Shown here: one piece after another, positions 1-7,696 of the stretch
How positions within the stretch are numbered: the first letter of the stretch is position 1
How the letters are laid out: every line of letters begins with the position of its first letter
Source: Ferrimonas lipolytica
GTDB lineage: Bacteria > Pseudomonadota > Gammaproteobacteria > Enterobacterales > Shewanellaceae
DNA length: 64,000 nucleotides
Reading direction: 5' to 3'
Assembly: GCF_012295575.1 (NCBI RefSeq)
Contig: NZ_CP051180.1
Coordinates: 2,976,001 to 3,040,000 of the forward strand
Program-made: the position numbers and the translations under genes
The notes under the pieces: model-generated
Database searches by the model: none
Told to the model about the DNA's origin: nothing
Seen by the model: only the letters and a program-made list of their open reading frames with translations

Positions 1-1106
1 ATGTATTGGCACAGGGCTGCCAACAGCTTGGTTGGGATCACACCGTGATCGAACGCAATGTTAACGGCTGTGCCAATTTGGGTTACTGCGGCATGGGCTG
101 CCCCATCAATGCTAAACAATCGATGTTGGTCACTACTGTGCCCGCCGCTCTCAACGCCGGCGCAACTCTACTGAGCTATACCGAGGCATGGCAACTACAG
201 CACAGCGACAATAAGGTCACCGTTATACTCTGTCGTACCCGCGACACCAACCATCAACGGCGTGATATCAACATCTCGATCAGCGCCAAGCACTTTGTGC
301 TCTGTGGCGGCGCTCTGCATAGCCCGGCACTACTGCTGCGCTCCAAGGTGCCAGATCCACATCAACTTATCGGTAGGCGAACTTTTCTTCACCCGGTGCT
401 AATCAACATCAGTGAGTTTGACCGTACCATCGCGGCCCACAGTGGCGCACCACAATCGATCTACAGTGACCAATTTTTATGGCCGACAGAAGATGAGCAG
501 CGCTTAGGTTATAAAATGGAAGCGGCACCACTGCATCCTATTTTGTTAGCAACCAAGTTGCCGCTGCTGGGGGAGCAACATGCCGAGTTAATGCAATCAT
601 TCCAGCACCTACAGATGACGATTGCCCTGCTCCGAGACGGCTTCGGACCAAACAGTCCTGGGGGGACAGTTGAACTCGATAAATTTGGCGACCCACTGCT
701 CGATTATCCGCTTAATGAGCTGTTCTGGAAAAGCGCACGACACAGCGCGATTCACATGGCTAAACTGCAATTTGCTGCAGGCGCTAAACGGGTAGCACTG
801 GCACATGATCCGTTAGTTTGGGTTAATAGCGTGGAGGAAGCTGAGCTGGCCTTTAACGAATTAACACTGCAAAAATACCAAACCATAGTGTCCAGCGCTC
901 ACATCATGGGTGGATGTGGCATGGGGGCCAGTCCGGAGCTTGGGGTAGTAAATGCTAACGGCGAACACCACCAGCTTGAGAACTTATCCATATTTGATGG
1001 CTCAGTATTGCCAACCAGCTTGGGCGCTAACCCACAAGTTACCCTATACGGGTTAGCGCGGCGCAATTGCACCAAGCTACTGCAACGGCTATCACAACAA
1101 GCCTAA
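1..1106 (+). CDS. GMC-family FAD oxidoreductase, C-terminal part (5' truncated by window edge)
   Basis: The reading frame is open to the left edge, so only about 366 C-terminal residues are present and the N-terminal FAD-binding GxGxxG region lies outside. The visible part has a cysteine-rich stretch (CANLGYCGMGC) of the kind found in one bacterial branch of glucose-methanol-choline oxidoreductases. Near the end are the hallmarks of the GMC C-terminal domain: SAHIMGGCGMG, which carries the likely catalytic histidine, and the FAD-contacting SLGANPQVTLYGLA. Enzymes of this branch oxidise alcohols or sterol-like substrates, but the substrate cannot be read from the sequence. The gene ends 4 bases before a strong terminator, so it is the last gene of its transcript. 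The family call is firm; the specific reaction is unknown. Confidence 0.88.
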   Translation, partial: VLAQGCQQLGWDHTVIERNVNGCANLGYCGMGCPINAKQSMLVTTVPAALNAGATLLSYTEAWQLQHSDNKVTVILCRTRDTNHQRRDINISISAKHFVLCGGALHSPALLLRSKVPDPHQLIGRRTFLHPVLINISEFDRTIAAHSGAPQSIYSDQFLWPTEDEQRLGYKMEAAPLHPILLATKLPLLGEQHAELMQSFQHLQMTIALLRDGFGPNSPGGTVELDKFGDPLLDYPLNELFWKSARHSAIHMAKLQFAAGAKRVALAHDPLVWVNSVEEAELAFNELTLQKYQTIVSSAHIMGGCGMGASPELGVVNANGEHHQLENLSIFDGSVLPTSLGANPQVTLYGLARRNCTKLLQRLSQQA

Positions 1107-1110
1107 AGCA

Positions 1111-1139
1111 AAAAGGGTAGCCAAATGGCTACCCTTTTT
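1111..1139. terminator. Bidirectional rho-independent terminator
   Basis: AAAGGGTAGCC and GGCTACCCTTTTT form a long perfect stem with a 4-base loop, flanked by A-rich and T-rich runs. It lies between two convergent genes, the GMC oxidoreductase and the TIGR02444 gene, and can serve both. Confidence 0.9.
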
Positions 1140-1146
1140 CTTGAGC

Positions 1147-1662
1147 TTACAAATCGACTGAGCCTATACAAAGCTGCAGCTGCTCAGCTAAATCCGCAGG
1201 CAATGGCGTTTCATACCACTGGTGGGCGGCTAACAAGGCGGCTCCGTTGTTACCTGTTGCCTTGGGCGTAATGCCTTTGTATGCACCAACAATCAACTTC
1301 TGGCTGTGACGCTCCAATATAAGCTCTACCTCCAGCATCCGCCGATAGTCAGTTTCAACAAGATGTTTTTTGGCTAAGCGGCGGAGCTCTCGATATGGCG
1401 ATAGAACCTCAGTTGCAAACGGCTGCTGCGCTAAAGCGATCTGTTTAAAGTCATCGCTGTCGACAAATTGCCCCTTCGAGCTAAGAAAGATGGCCAACAA
1501 CAATAGGTTGGGTTCCAATTGATGTTCATCCTGTAGGCGCAACGCCAAAGCTCGTAAGGTTTTGTTATGCCACTGACTATCACCAAACGCCACAAAACCT
1601 TGCAGATCGATACTGGGCTCTACGCCATCAGCTGTTCGATCTGATCCTGCAACTCTAACCAT
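1147..1662 (-). CDS. TIGR02444 family protein (DUF2390), unknown function
   Basis: A 171-residue, mostly alpha-helical soluble protein that looks like the TIGR02444 family of gammaproteobacteria, which commonly lies directly downstream of the ABC-F gene yheS, as here. No catalytic motif or membrane segment is visible. The start at 1662 lies 43 bases inside the 3' end of yheS and has a reasonable ribosome-binding site (GGAG, 5 bases before ATG), so the two genes are probably translationally coupled in one operon. The first 16 or so residues read through yheS sequence and look poorly conserved, so a later non-ATG start remains possible. The function is not known. Confidence 0.8.
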   Translation of the reverse strand: MVRVAGSDRTADGVEPSIDLQGFVAFGDSQWHNKTLRALALRLQDEHQLEPNLLLLAIFLSSKGQFVDSDDFKQIALAQQPFATEVLSPYRELRRLAKKHLVETDYRRMLEVELILERHSQKLIVGAYKGITPKATGNNGAALLAAHQWYETPLPADLAEQLQLCIGSVDL

Positions 1663-3506
1663 TCCATCTCCAACTCTTCCTGAGTACCTTGCAGATCACC
1701 GCGACGCTTTAACAGTTCGGTGAGCCTATCCTTTTGATCAGTTTGATAGATTTCACTTTCGCCCAATAAGGTTTCAATCTCATCCAGTTCAGTCTGTGCT
1801 TGAGACATCCCTTTGTCTATGCGCTCTTGTCGCTTTTTCAATGGAGAGATCAGCTTGCGTAACTCAGCTTGTTGGCGTTTCTCTGCTTTGCGATCGACCA
1901 CTGCAACACTCGCCGACTCTTTAGCCGTTCCAGCACCTTGCTGCTGCAGCAGCCATTGATGGTAGTCCTCTAAATCGCCATTAAAGTTATCCACTCGACG
2001 GCTATCAACCAGATAAAAATCACTGCAGGTAGCGCGCAACAAGTGACGATCGTGCGACACCACGACCAACGCTCCTTCGAAGTCCTGCAACGCCATGGTC
2101 AGTGTATGACGCATCTCTAAATCGAGGTGGTTAGTCGGCTCATCAAGCAACAGCAGGTTTGGCTTTTGCCACACCAGTAAAGCCAATACTAGCCGCGCCT
2201 TTTCACCACCGGAAAATGGCCGTACCGGTGCCAGAGCTCGGTCACCAGCGAAGCCATAGCCACCAAGGAAATTGCGCAACTCTTGTTCTTTCGCTTCTGG
2301 AGCCAATCGCACTAGATGATCCAGTGGCGAGTCGTCCAAGCGCAATAACTCAAGCTGATGCTGAGCAAAGTAACCAATCTTCACCCCTTGGGCCAACTTG
2401 AGCTCACCGGCTTGTGGCGTTAGGTCGCCGGATAGCATCTTAATTAGGGTCGACTTACCAGCACCATTACGACCCAGTAAACCAATACGGCTGCCAGGCA
2501 CCAAGTTGAGCTTAATCTGCTCTAGCACTACATGGTCACCGTAGCCCCCTTGTACCTTGTCCATCTGCAATAACGGCGATGGCAATGCCGCAGGTTGACG
2601 GAAGGCCATATGGAATACCGAGTCCGCGTGCCCTGGGGCGGAGAGTGTTAGCTTCTCCAGCGCCTTAATACGGCTTTGCGCTTGCTTGGCTTTACTGGCC
2701 TTGGCTCGAAAGCGATCAACAAAGCTCTGCATGTGCGCCTTTTCACGCTGCTGCTTATCAAAAGCTGCCTGCTGCTGAGCCAAACGCTCGGCTCGCTGCC
2801 GTTCAAACTGACTGTAGTTGCCTTGATAATGGTTAAGCTGCAGTTGATCTAAGTGAACAATCTCATTGACTACCTCATCGAGAAAATCGCGATCGTGACT
2901 GATCAATAGCAAGGTGCCCTGATAGCGTTTCAACCATTGCTCTAGCCAGATAAGGGTATCTAAATCGAGGTGGTTAGTCGGCTCATCCAACAACAACAGA
3001 TCCGATGGGATCAACAGTGCCCGAGCCAAGTTAAGTCGCATCCGCCAGCCACCGGAGAATGAACGTACCGGACGCCCTTGGGCCTCCTGTTCAAAGCCTA
3101 GGCCATTAAGCAGCTCTGCTGCTGTCGCCCCAACCTGATAGCCGTGGTATGCCTCAAACGCTTCATGGGCATGGCCAATACGGTCACCGTTGCCATCTTC
3201 TTGGGCATCGTGCAGTTCCTGCTCTAGCTGACGATAACGGCTGTCACCATCCAGCACGTAATCTATGGCGCTGGTATCTAGCCCTGGAGTTTCCTGTGCC
3301 ACTGACGCCATTCGCCAATCTTTCGGCAACTGACAATTACCGGCATCGACGCCATATTCACCCTGAAGCAAGGCAAATAGGCTTGATTTACCCGCGCCAT
3401 TGGCGCCAACTAAGGCCACTTTGTGGCCTGGAAATACAGTCAAACTGGCGTTATCGAGCAATCGCTTACCGCCACGGATGAGTTGCACGTTATCCAGGGT
3501 TATCAT
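1620..3506 (-). CDS. yheS: ABC-F family ATPase YheS
   Basis: A soluble duplicated ABC ATPase without membrane segments, about 628 residues. The first cassette has Walker A GANGAGKSS, signature SGGWRMRLNLARAL and Walker B LLLLDEPTNHLD. The second has GRNGAGKST, SGGEKARLVLALL and another LLLLDEPTNHLD. The linker is rich in charged and Gln residues, and the C-terminal 100 residues form a coiled coil. ABC-F proteins act on the ribosome rather than in transport; YheS is the E. coli member it most resembles. An ATG three codons further upstream (3515) is in frame, but the family normally starts at the MITLDNV-type N-terminus chosen here. Neither start has a strong ribosome-binding site. Confidence 0.93.
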   Translation of the reverse strand: MITLDNVQLIRGGKRLLDNASLTVFPGHKVALVGANGAGKSSLFALLQGEYGVDAGNCQLPKDWRMASVAQETPGLDTSAIDYVLDGDSRYRQLEQELHDAQEDGNGDRIGHAHEAFEAYHGYQVGATAAELLNGLGFEQEAQGRPVRSFSGGWRMRLNLARALLIPSDLLLLDEPTNHLDLDTLIWLEQWLKRYQGTLLLISHDRDFLDEVVNEIVHLDQLQLNHYQGNYSQFERQRAERLAQQQAAFDKQQREKAHMQSFVDRFRAKASKAKQAQSRIKALEKLTLSAPGHADSVFHMAFRQPAALPSPLLQMDKVQGGYGDHVVLEQIKLNLVPGSRIGLLGRNGAGKSTLIKMLSGDLTPQAGELKLAQGVKIGYFAQHQLELLRLDDSPLDHLVRLAPEAKEQELRNFLGGYGFAGDRALAPVRPFSGGEKARLVLALLVWQKPNLLLLDEPTNHLDLEMRHTLTMALQDFEGALVVVSHDRHLLRATCSDFYLVDSRRVDNFNGDLEDYHQWLLQQQGAGTAKESASVAVVDRKAEKRQQAELRKLISPLKKRQERIDKGMSQAQTELDEIETLLGESEIYQTDQKDRLTELLKRRGDLQGTQEELEMEWLELQDQIEQLMA

Positions 3507-3576
3507 AGGAAACATCTAATTGGGAAAAGTGGCCGGATAATAGCGGATTTCGGCTCAACAAGGGAGTGGTACTACC

Positions 3577-3765
3577 ATGCGTAAACGCTTTATTGCTGGT
3601 GCAACCTGTCCAAAGTGCAGTGATCAGGACAGTATTATGCTGTTTATCGAGAGTGGCGTTGAGGTGATGGAGTGTGTTAGCTGCGGCTACCGCAAGCACC
3701 AAGGATCCGAAGCTGCAGAGCAGCAAGCCAGTGGCGACGTTATCGGGGTATTCAAACCCGAGTAA
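3577..3765 (+). CDS. yheV: YheV family small zinc-ribbon protein
   Basis: A 62-residue protein with two CxxC knuckles (Cys11/Cys14 and Cys33/Cys36), which predicts a zinc ribbon. Length and motifs match YheV (DUF2387), a small protein of unknown function often encoded next to yheS in gammaproteobacteria. It is transcribed divergently from yheS with about 70 bases between the starts, and ends at a strong terminator. The family is clear; the role is unknown. Confidence 0.9.
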   Translation: MRKRFIAGATCPKCSDQDSIMLFIESGVEVMECVSCGYRKHQGSEAAEQQASGDVIGVFKPE

Positions 3766-3778
3766 CTCACTAGAACAA

Positions 3779-3809
3779 CAAAAGGGGCCAACGGCCCCTT
3801 TTGTTTTTG
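3779..3809. terminator. Bidirectional terminator between yheV and lpoB
   Basis: A stem of AAAAGGGGCC with GGCCCCTTTT around a short AAC loop, followed by a T-rich run on the plus strand and preceded by A residues. It ends both convergent genes. Confidence 0.9.
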
Positions 3810-3816
3810 CAGTATG

Positions 3817-4410
3817 TTACATACCAAACAGCGATTTAGACTTCTGCTTACGCAGCTGTTTCTCATCAGCCCACTCAATCAGGCCAGAGTCGAGATCCAT
3901 TAAACGCATGGTCATCTTATAGTAAACATCTTTGGTTGAGCCATCTTGCTTAACGATGCTCGAAAGGTTGCCGTATAACATGTATTGAGCACCAACTTGG
4001 CGACCAAATTGAATCGCTTTGCTTGGATCAACCAAACCGGAGTGGTTTTGGTAATCCAGCTGTTTCCGAACCGCATCAACCTTGGTCATGTCGATAAAGC
4101 GGAACTTACCGCTGCGCAACAACTGCGTGCTGATGGTATCGGTGATGGATTCGGTATCGATGTGCTCAGAGGTTTTATTGGTCACACGATCAACAAACAG
4201 AATCGGGCGGCTGTCATTGGTGAGCATCATCACTGACGGAGTAGTCAACATTGAATCAACCATTTTGCTAGCGACCGCTTGCAGGTCGCTGGACCCAAAG
4301 CTGACATCAACGGTTTCCACTTCAGTTGCGTCGCGGTATTCCACTTTTGAGGCACAGCCAGTTAACGCAACCGCCAGCGCCAGCCCTAACATCAATCTCA
4401 TCTTACTCAT
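3817..4410 (-). CDS. lpoB: Penicillin-binding protein activator LpoB (lipoprotein)
   Basis: A 197-residue predicted outer-membrane lipoprotein. The signal peptide ends in the lipobox LTGC, with the lipidated Cys at about residue 19. The mature region has the LpoB-like fold signature: a conserved PILFVDRVTNKT strand, an SITDTISTQLLRSGKFRF helix-strand and a GAQYMLYGNL segment. LpoB reaches through the periplasm to stimulate the bifunctional peptidoglycan synthase PBP1b. It lies 30 bases downstream of the COG3014 lipoprotein gene, in the same operon. In many relatives a short YcfL-type (DUF1425) gene sits between these two; there is no room for it here. Confidence 0.88.
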   Translation of the reverse strand: MSKMRLMLGLALAVALTGCASKVEYRDATEVETVDVSFGSSDLQAVASKMVDSMLTTPSVMMLTNDSRPILFVDRVTNKTSEHIDTESITDTISTQLLRSGKFRFIDMTKVDAVRKQLDYQNHSGLVDPSKAIQFGRQVGAQYMLYGNLSSIVKQDGSTKDVYYKMTMRLMDLDSGLIEWADEKQLRKQKSKSLFGM

Positions 4411-4440
4411 CGGACGGGTCCTTCTGCTAAATTAGTTAAA

Positions 4441-5790
4441 TCAAATCAATTGTGAATGGATTTGAGTGCGAGCGCCACTATTGGCAACCCATACTACTGT
4501 GGTTCGCCCTGCCATAACCTTAATGGTGGCACTTTGACTGCCAACATTGAGTTGATGTTCACCGGCAGCGTAAGCCCCTTGCCAAGCCAAACCTTGTTGA
4601 GGCAGCGATAACCAACTGCGACGATCCGCTTGTTCGGTTACCGCATTAAAAATTTGCATCGCAATGCTACCTATATCACCGCCAGCGCTCTCAGCCCATT
4701 TATTGCTATTGTGCTTGGTGACTGCACGGAGTGTTTGTCGTGCCAAAATGAACGGATATTGCTCACGCAATGACCGCGCCGCTAACTGGTCCAGTCGCAC
4801 TAAAGGCGTTAACGCCAGTGGTTGCTGTCCTAAACTCACTTGCGGCGGTGCCGTTACCTGCGCTTGATAATAGTAAGGCATCGCAATCTGTTGATAGTTT
4901 CCGTCCCAGCTAAACGGTAACCAAAAGGTCTGCCTAGCGGAGATCTGGCCAGACTCCATCAATACCACCACTTGCCCTGCCTTGTTATCAGCCGGTGCAA
5001 GTTCGCCATAGCGCTGCTGTGCCTGGTCACAGTCAATCCGAACTACACAGGACAACCGCACAAACTCCCGTTGCAGCAGTGGATTTTCTGGTTGAAGCTG
5101 CAGCGCCTTACGCACATCGATAAGTGCATCATTCTCCTTTCCTGCAGCCGCATACAAGGTTGCATTGGAGTAGAGCACGTAAGGGTTAATAAACGAATCA
5201 GGGGCGTTACCAGCGGCCCGATCCAGCTCTGCCAGATCAGAATCAACATAACCACCGTCAAAGGCTTGGTTAGATTGCAACGCATCAGCATAAGCTTTCT
5301 GCGCTTGGTCTTGAGCTTGAGTCGCCAGTCGTACTTCAACCAGCGCATCATCGAGCTTGCCTTGCCACAAGTAGTTGAGAGACTGCTGTTGATGCAGCAT
5401 CACCCGCTCGTAGGCTTGACCTCGGTATGGAATAAGATTATCGGAGATGGTCGAACCGGCAACCTGACTGCTGATATCCGTTAACGAGAACACCGCCTTC
5501 CAATCGTATTGCTGATAACTTTGCTCAGCTTGGTGATAGAAATCGATACTGGCGGTAACGTCACCGCCTAACGAGGCTATTCGCCCGGACTCTTGTGCAT
5601 ACAATAGTTTGTCGTTGCCGTTGAGCCCTTGTGACAACTGCTCTAATGCCGCATTGGGATCGGCGTCTGCGTTGGCAGCCACCTTGGCGTATCGACTAGG
5701 GTAAGACAGCAGTAAGCTACTATTAGCACAGCCACAGAGCAGCACCGCCAATAGCGTTACTGTCCACCATTGTCGACACCGTCGTCCCAT
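4441..5790 (-). CDS. COG3014 family TPR-type lipoprotein
   Basis: A 449-residue secreted lipoprotein: a basic N-terminus, a hydrophobic stretch and the lipobox LLCGC. The middle carries TPR-like helical repeats, including DALVEVRLATQAQDQA and DALIDVRKALQLQPENP, suggesting protein-protein contacts in the periplasm. It matches the COG3014 family, whose genes travel with lpoB in Vibrio and Shewanella relatives. I chose the ATG at 5790 because it overlaps the def stop codon as TGATG, a classic coupled start; an in-frame ATG 21 bases upstream lies inside def. The function is unknown, but the context suggests the same peptidoglycan-synthesis theme as LpoB. Confidence 0.85.
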   Translation of the reverse strand: MGRRCRQWWTVTLLAVLLCGCANSSLLLSYPSRYAKVAANADADPNAALEQLSQGLNGNDKLLYAQESGRIASLGGDVTASIDFYHQAEQSYQQYDWKAVFSLTDISSQVAGSTISDNLIPYRGQAYERVMLHQQQSLNYLWQGKLDDALVEVRLATQAQDQAQKAYADALQSNQAFDGGYVDSDLAELDRAAGNAPDSFINPYVLYSNATLYAAAGKENDALIDVRKALQLQPENPLLQREFVRLSCVVRIDCDQAQQRYGELAPADNKAGQVVVLMESGQISARQTFWLPFSWDGNYQQIAMPYYYQAQVTAPPQVSLGQQPLALTPLVRLDQLAARSLREQYPFILARQTLRAVTKHNSNKWAESAGGDIGSIAMQIFNAVTEQADRRSWLSLPQQGLAWQGAYAAGEHQLNVGSQSATIKVMAGRTTVVWVANSGARTQIHSQLI

Positions 5791-6302
5791 CACCGACACT
5801 GCTGCTCCCATACGGTTCCCGCAATCAAATCACGGCGCGACTCAACTTTATCAACAAAGGTTTTGCCGTCAAGATGATCCAGTTCATGCTGAGCAATACG
5901 AGCTACAAAACCGCTAAGCTGAATACTGTGGCTATTGCCATTGAGGTCTTGGTAGGCAATGCCAACATCGCAAAAACGACAGACACGACCGCGGATCCCC
6001 GGTACCGATAAACAGCCCTCCCACCCCAGCTGCTTAGTACTACCATGGGTAAGCATTTCTGGGTTAACCAACACCAATGGCTCCATATGCGGTGCATCTG
6101 GATAGCGTTCACTCGGGCGCGAGGCGATGATCATCACCCGTTGGCTTTCAAAGATCTGTGGCGCTGCAATACCAACCCCATTGGCATCTTCCATCGCGGT
6201 CTGCATTCGCTCCACCAGCTGCTGTAACTCTGGACCGAAATCACGAACATAGGTGGCAACCTCAGCTAATACCGGCTCACCTAGTTGTGCAATGTTATTC
6301 AA
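5790..6302 (-). CDS. def: Peptide deformylase (TTG start proposed)
   Basis: Removes the N-terminal formyl group from new proteins. All three metal-site motifs are present: GVGIAAPQ (residues 42-49), EGCLS with metal ligand Cys97, and QHELDH with His139, catalytic Glu140 and His143. I chose a TTG start at 6302: it has a well-placed TAGGAG five bases upstream and gives 170 residues, the usual length. The product then begins like typical deformylases (NNIAQLGEPVL). The alternative ATG at 6347 overlaps slyX by 29 bases and adds an atypical 15-residue leader. This is not the usual def-fmt operon copy; it sits between slyX and a lipoprotein gene, so a second deformylase gene may exist elsewhere. 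Confidence 0.92.
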   Translation of the reverse strand: MNNIAQLGEPVLAEVATYVRDFGPELQQLVERMQTAMEDANGVGIAAPQIFESQRVMIIASRPSERYPDAPHMEPLVLVNPEMLTHGSTKQLGWEGCLSVPGIRGRVCRFCDVGIAYQDLNGNSHSIQLSGFVARIAQHELDHLDGKTFVDKVESRRDLIAGTVWEQQCR

Positions 6303-6318
6303 AGCAGCTCCTATCCTA

Positions 6319-6564
6319 TTAATAGTGTGGCGGTGGCGTGTTGTCATCGCCGTCAGTACTGTTTCCCTGCGGCATCGATTTTACTCGTTCCGCTAACAAG
6401 CGAATCTGTTCACCCTGCTTGGCCAACATGCTGTTAAGTTCGACAACGGTATCATTGAGTTGTTCGATAATGCCATCTTGATAGGACACCTTTGTTTCTA
6501 GGTCGATCAGGCGTTCATTAATCTCGGTCGTTGTTTGTTCTGCGTTCACTAGTACTACCGTCAA
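6319..6564 (-). CDS. slyX: SlyX family protein
   Basis: A short protein (75-81 residues) with one long coiled coil (ERLIDLETKVSYQDGIIEQL) and the typical SlyX C-terminal PPPHY. SlyX is a small conserved cytoplasmic protein of unknown function. The longest frame starts at a TTG (6564); a GTG at 6549 is equally possible and neither has a clear ribosome-binding site. It lies 16 bases upstream of def and probably shares its transcript. Confidence 0.88.
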   Translation of the reverse strand: MTVVLVNAEQTTTEINERLIDLETKVSYQDGIIEQLNDTVVELNSMLAKQGEQIRLLAERVKSMPQGNSTDGDDNTPPPHY

Positions 6565-6725
6565 TATGGCTTTAGCCGCAAGTTTACCCTGTAATCTGCG
6601 TGAGAATCACGTAGGGACGATAAAGCACATCAATTTAGTATCGACAGCTATGGTCAAGTCAGCCCCAAATCCAATTGACTGGGTTACAATAAGGCCTTAC
6701 CCAACGAGCAAGTTACAGGATCACA

Positions 6726-7088
6726 ATGGAGTTTGAATTTCGCCGCGAGCTTGGCGGCCAAGCTCAACTAGAGCTATCGATGGGCCACGAGGCCATCGCC
6801 CGTTTTATTAACGATGAACTGGGTGACAGCCACAGTGTAAAGCAACTGTTGGCCCAGTTAGCACAAGGGGAATTTAGTGCACACAAGCCATTTACCTTCG
6901 AGGGGCGCGAGCAAACCTTAGTTATTCTCGACGGCGAGGTTGAGGTGAAGGATCATCGCTTGCATCAACATGAGGAGCTAGATGACCCCGACCTATCGCT
7001 TTATGACGCGGAAAGCGAAGCCTGCTGCGGTTTAGATGATTTTGAACACCTGCTTCACAGCTGGCTTGAGTTTCTAGGCGGCCGTTAA
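6726..7088 (+). CDS. yacL: YacL family protein (UPF0231)
   Basis: A 120-residue acidic protein starting MEFEFRRELGG with SMGHEAIARFINDEL, the N-terminal signature of UPF0231/YacL. The C-terminal part (YDAESEACCGLDDFEHLL) also fits the family. The function is unknown and there are no membrane segments. Its TAA stop interlocks with the TAA stop of narP on the other strand at a TTAA palindrome, so the two converging genes overlap by four bases with no room for a terminator. Confidence 0.87.
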   Translation: MEFEFRRELGGQAQLELSMGHEAIARFINDELGDSHSVKQLLAQLAQGEFSAHKPFTFEGREQTLVILDGEVEVKDHRLHQHEELDDPDLSLYDAESEACCGLDDFEHLLHSWLEFLGGR

Positions 7089-7696
7089 TCCTGTGTTGCC
7101 ATTAACGCTAGCTCTACTCGGCTGCTGCAACCCGTTTTCCGAAGTACATTTTTAACGTGCACCTTAGCGGTACCTTCACTGATAAACAGTGCTTCGCCAA
7201 TTGCTTTATTGCTTTTACCTAAACCAATTAGCTGGGCAATCTCTTTCTCACGCGGAGTCAGGTCTTGATCCCAGTAGTTGGTTTCCGCTAACTGTTGCTC
7301 AATCCTTGGAGTAATGCACTTGTCGCCGTGCATTACCGCGCTAAGCGATTCGAGCAGCTCATCGGGGTCGGTATCTTTTACTAAAAAACCATCGGCTCCG
7401 GCTTCCAGTACTGCATTCACTTCGCGAGAGTTATCAGACACGCTGTACACCACAACCTTGACGTCATCGCCACGCTGGCGAATAGCTTGCAGGGTATCCA
7501 GACCACTCATCGGCTGCATGTTGAGATCCAACACCACCAGCGCTGGCTTATATTCGTCTAAGCACGCTAACGCTTCTTCACCACTGCTAGCCTGCCATTG
7601 CACGTCAAATTTCGCTTCACTGTTAAGCAGCTGAGCAACCCCACGTCGTAGCAACGGGTGATCATCAACAAGAAGCACTGACCAAGTCTCAGTCAT
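7085..7696 (-). CDS. narP: Nitrate/nitrite response regulator NarP-like (NarL/FixJ family)
   Basis: A 203-residue two-domain response regulator. The receiver domain has the acidic pair and phosphoacceptor region (VLLVDDH, then VVLDLNM) and the conserved Lys in LVKD. The LuxR/NarL-type helix-turn-helix follows (LTPREKEIAQLIGLGKSNKAIG ... VKVHVKNVLRK type). It overlaps the end of narQ by 8 bases, so kinase and regulator are translated together. Because the partner is a NarQ-type sensor and the divergent gene is nrfA, NarP-like control of nitrite reduction is the most economical reading. A NarL assignment cannot be excluded from sequence alone. Confidence 0.86.
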   Translation of the reverse strand: MTETWSVLLVDDHPLLRRGVAQLLNSEAKFDVQWQASSGEEALACLDEYKPALVVLDLNMQPMSGLDTLQAIRQRGDDVKVVVYSVSDNSREVNAVLEAGADGFLVKDTDPDELLESLSAVMHGDKCITPRIEQQLAETNYWDQDLTPREKEIAQLIGLGKSNKAIGEALFISEGTAKVHVKNVLRKTGCSSRVELALMATQD

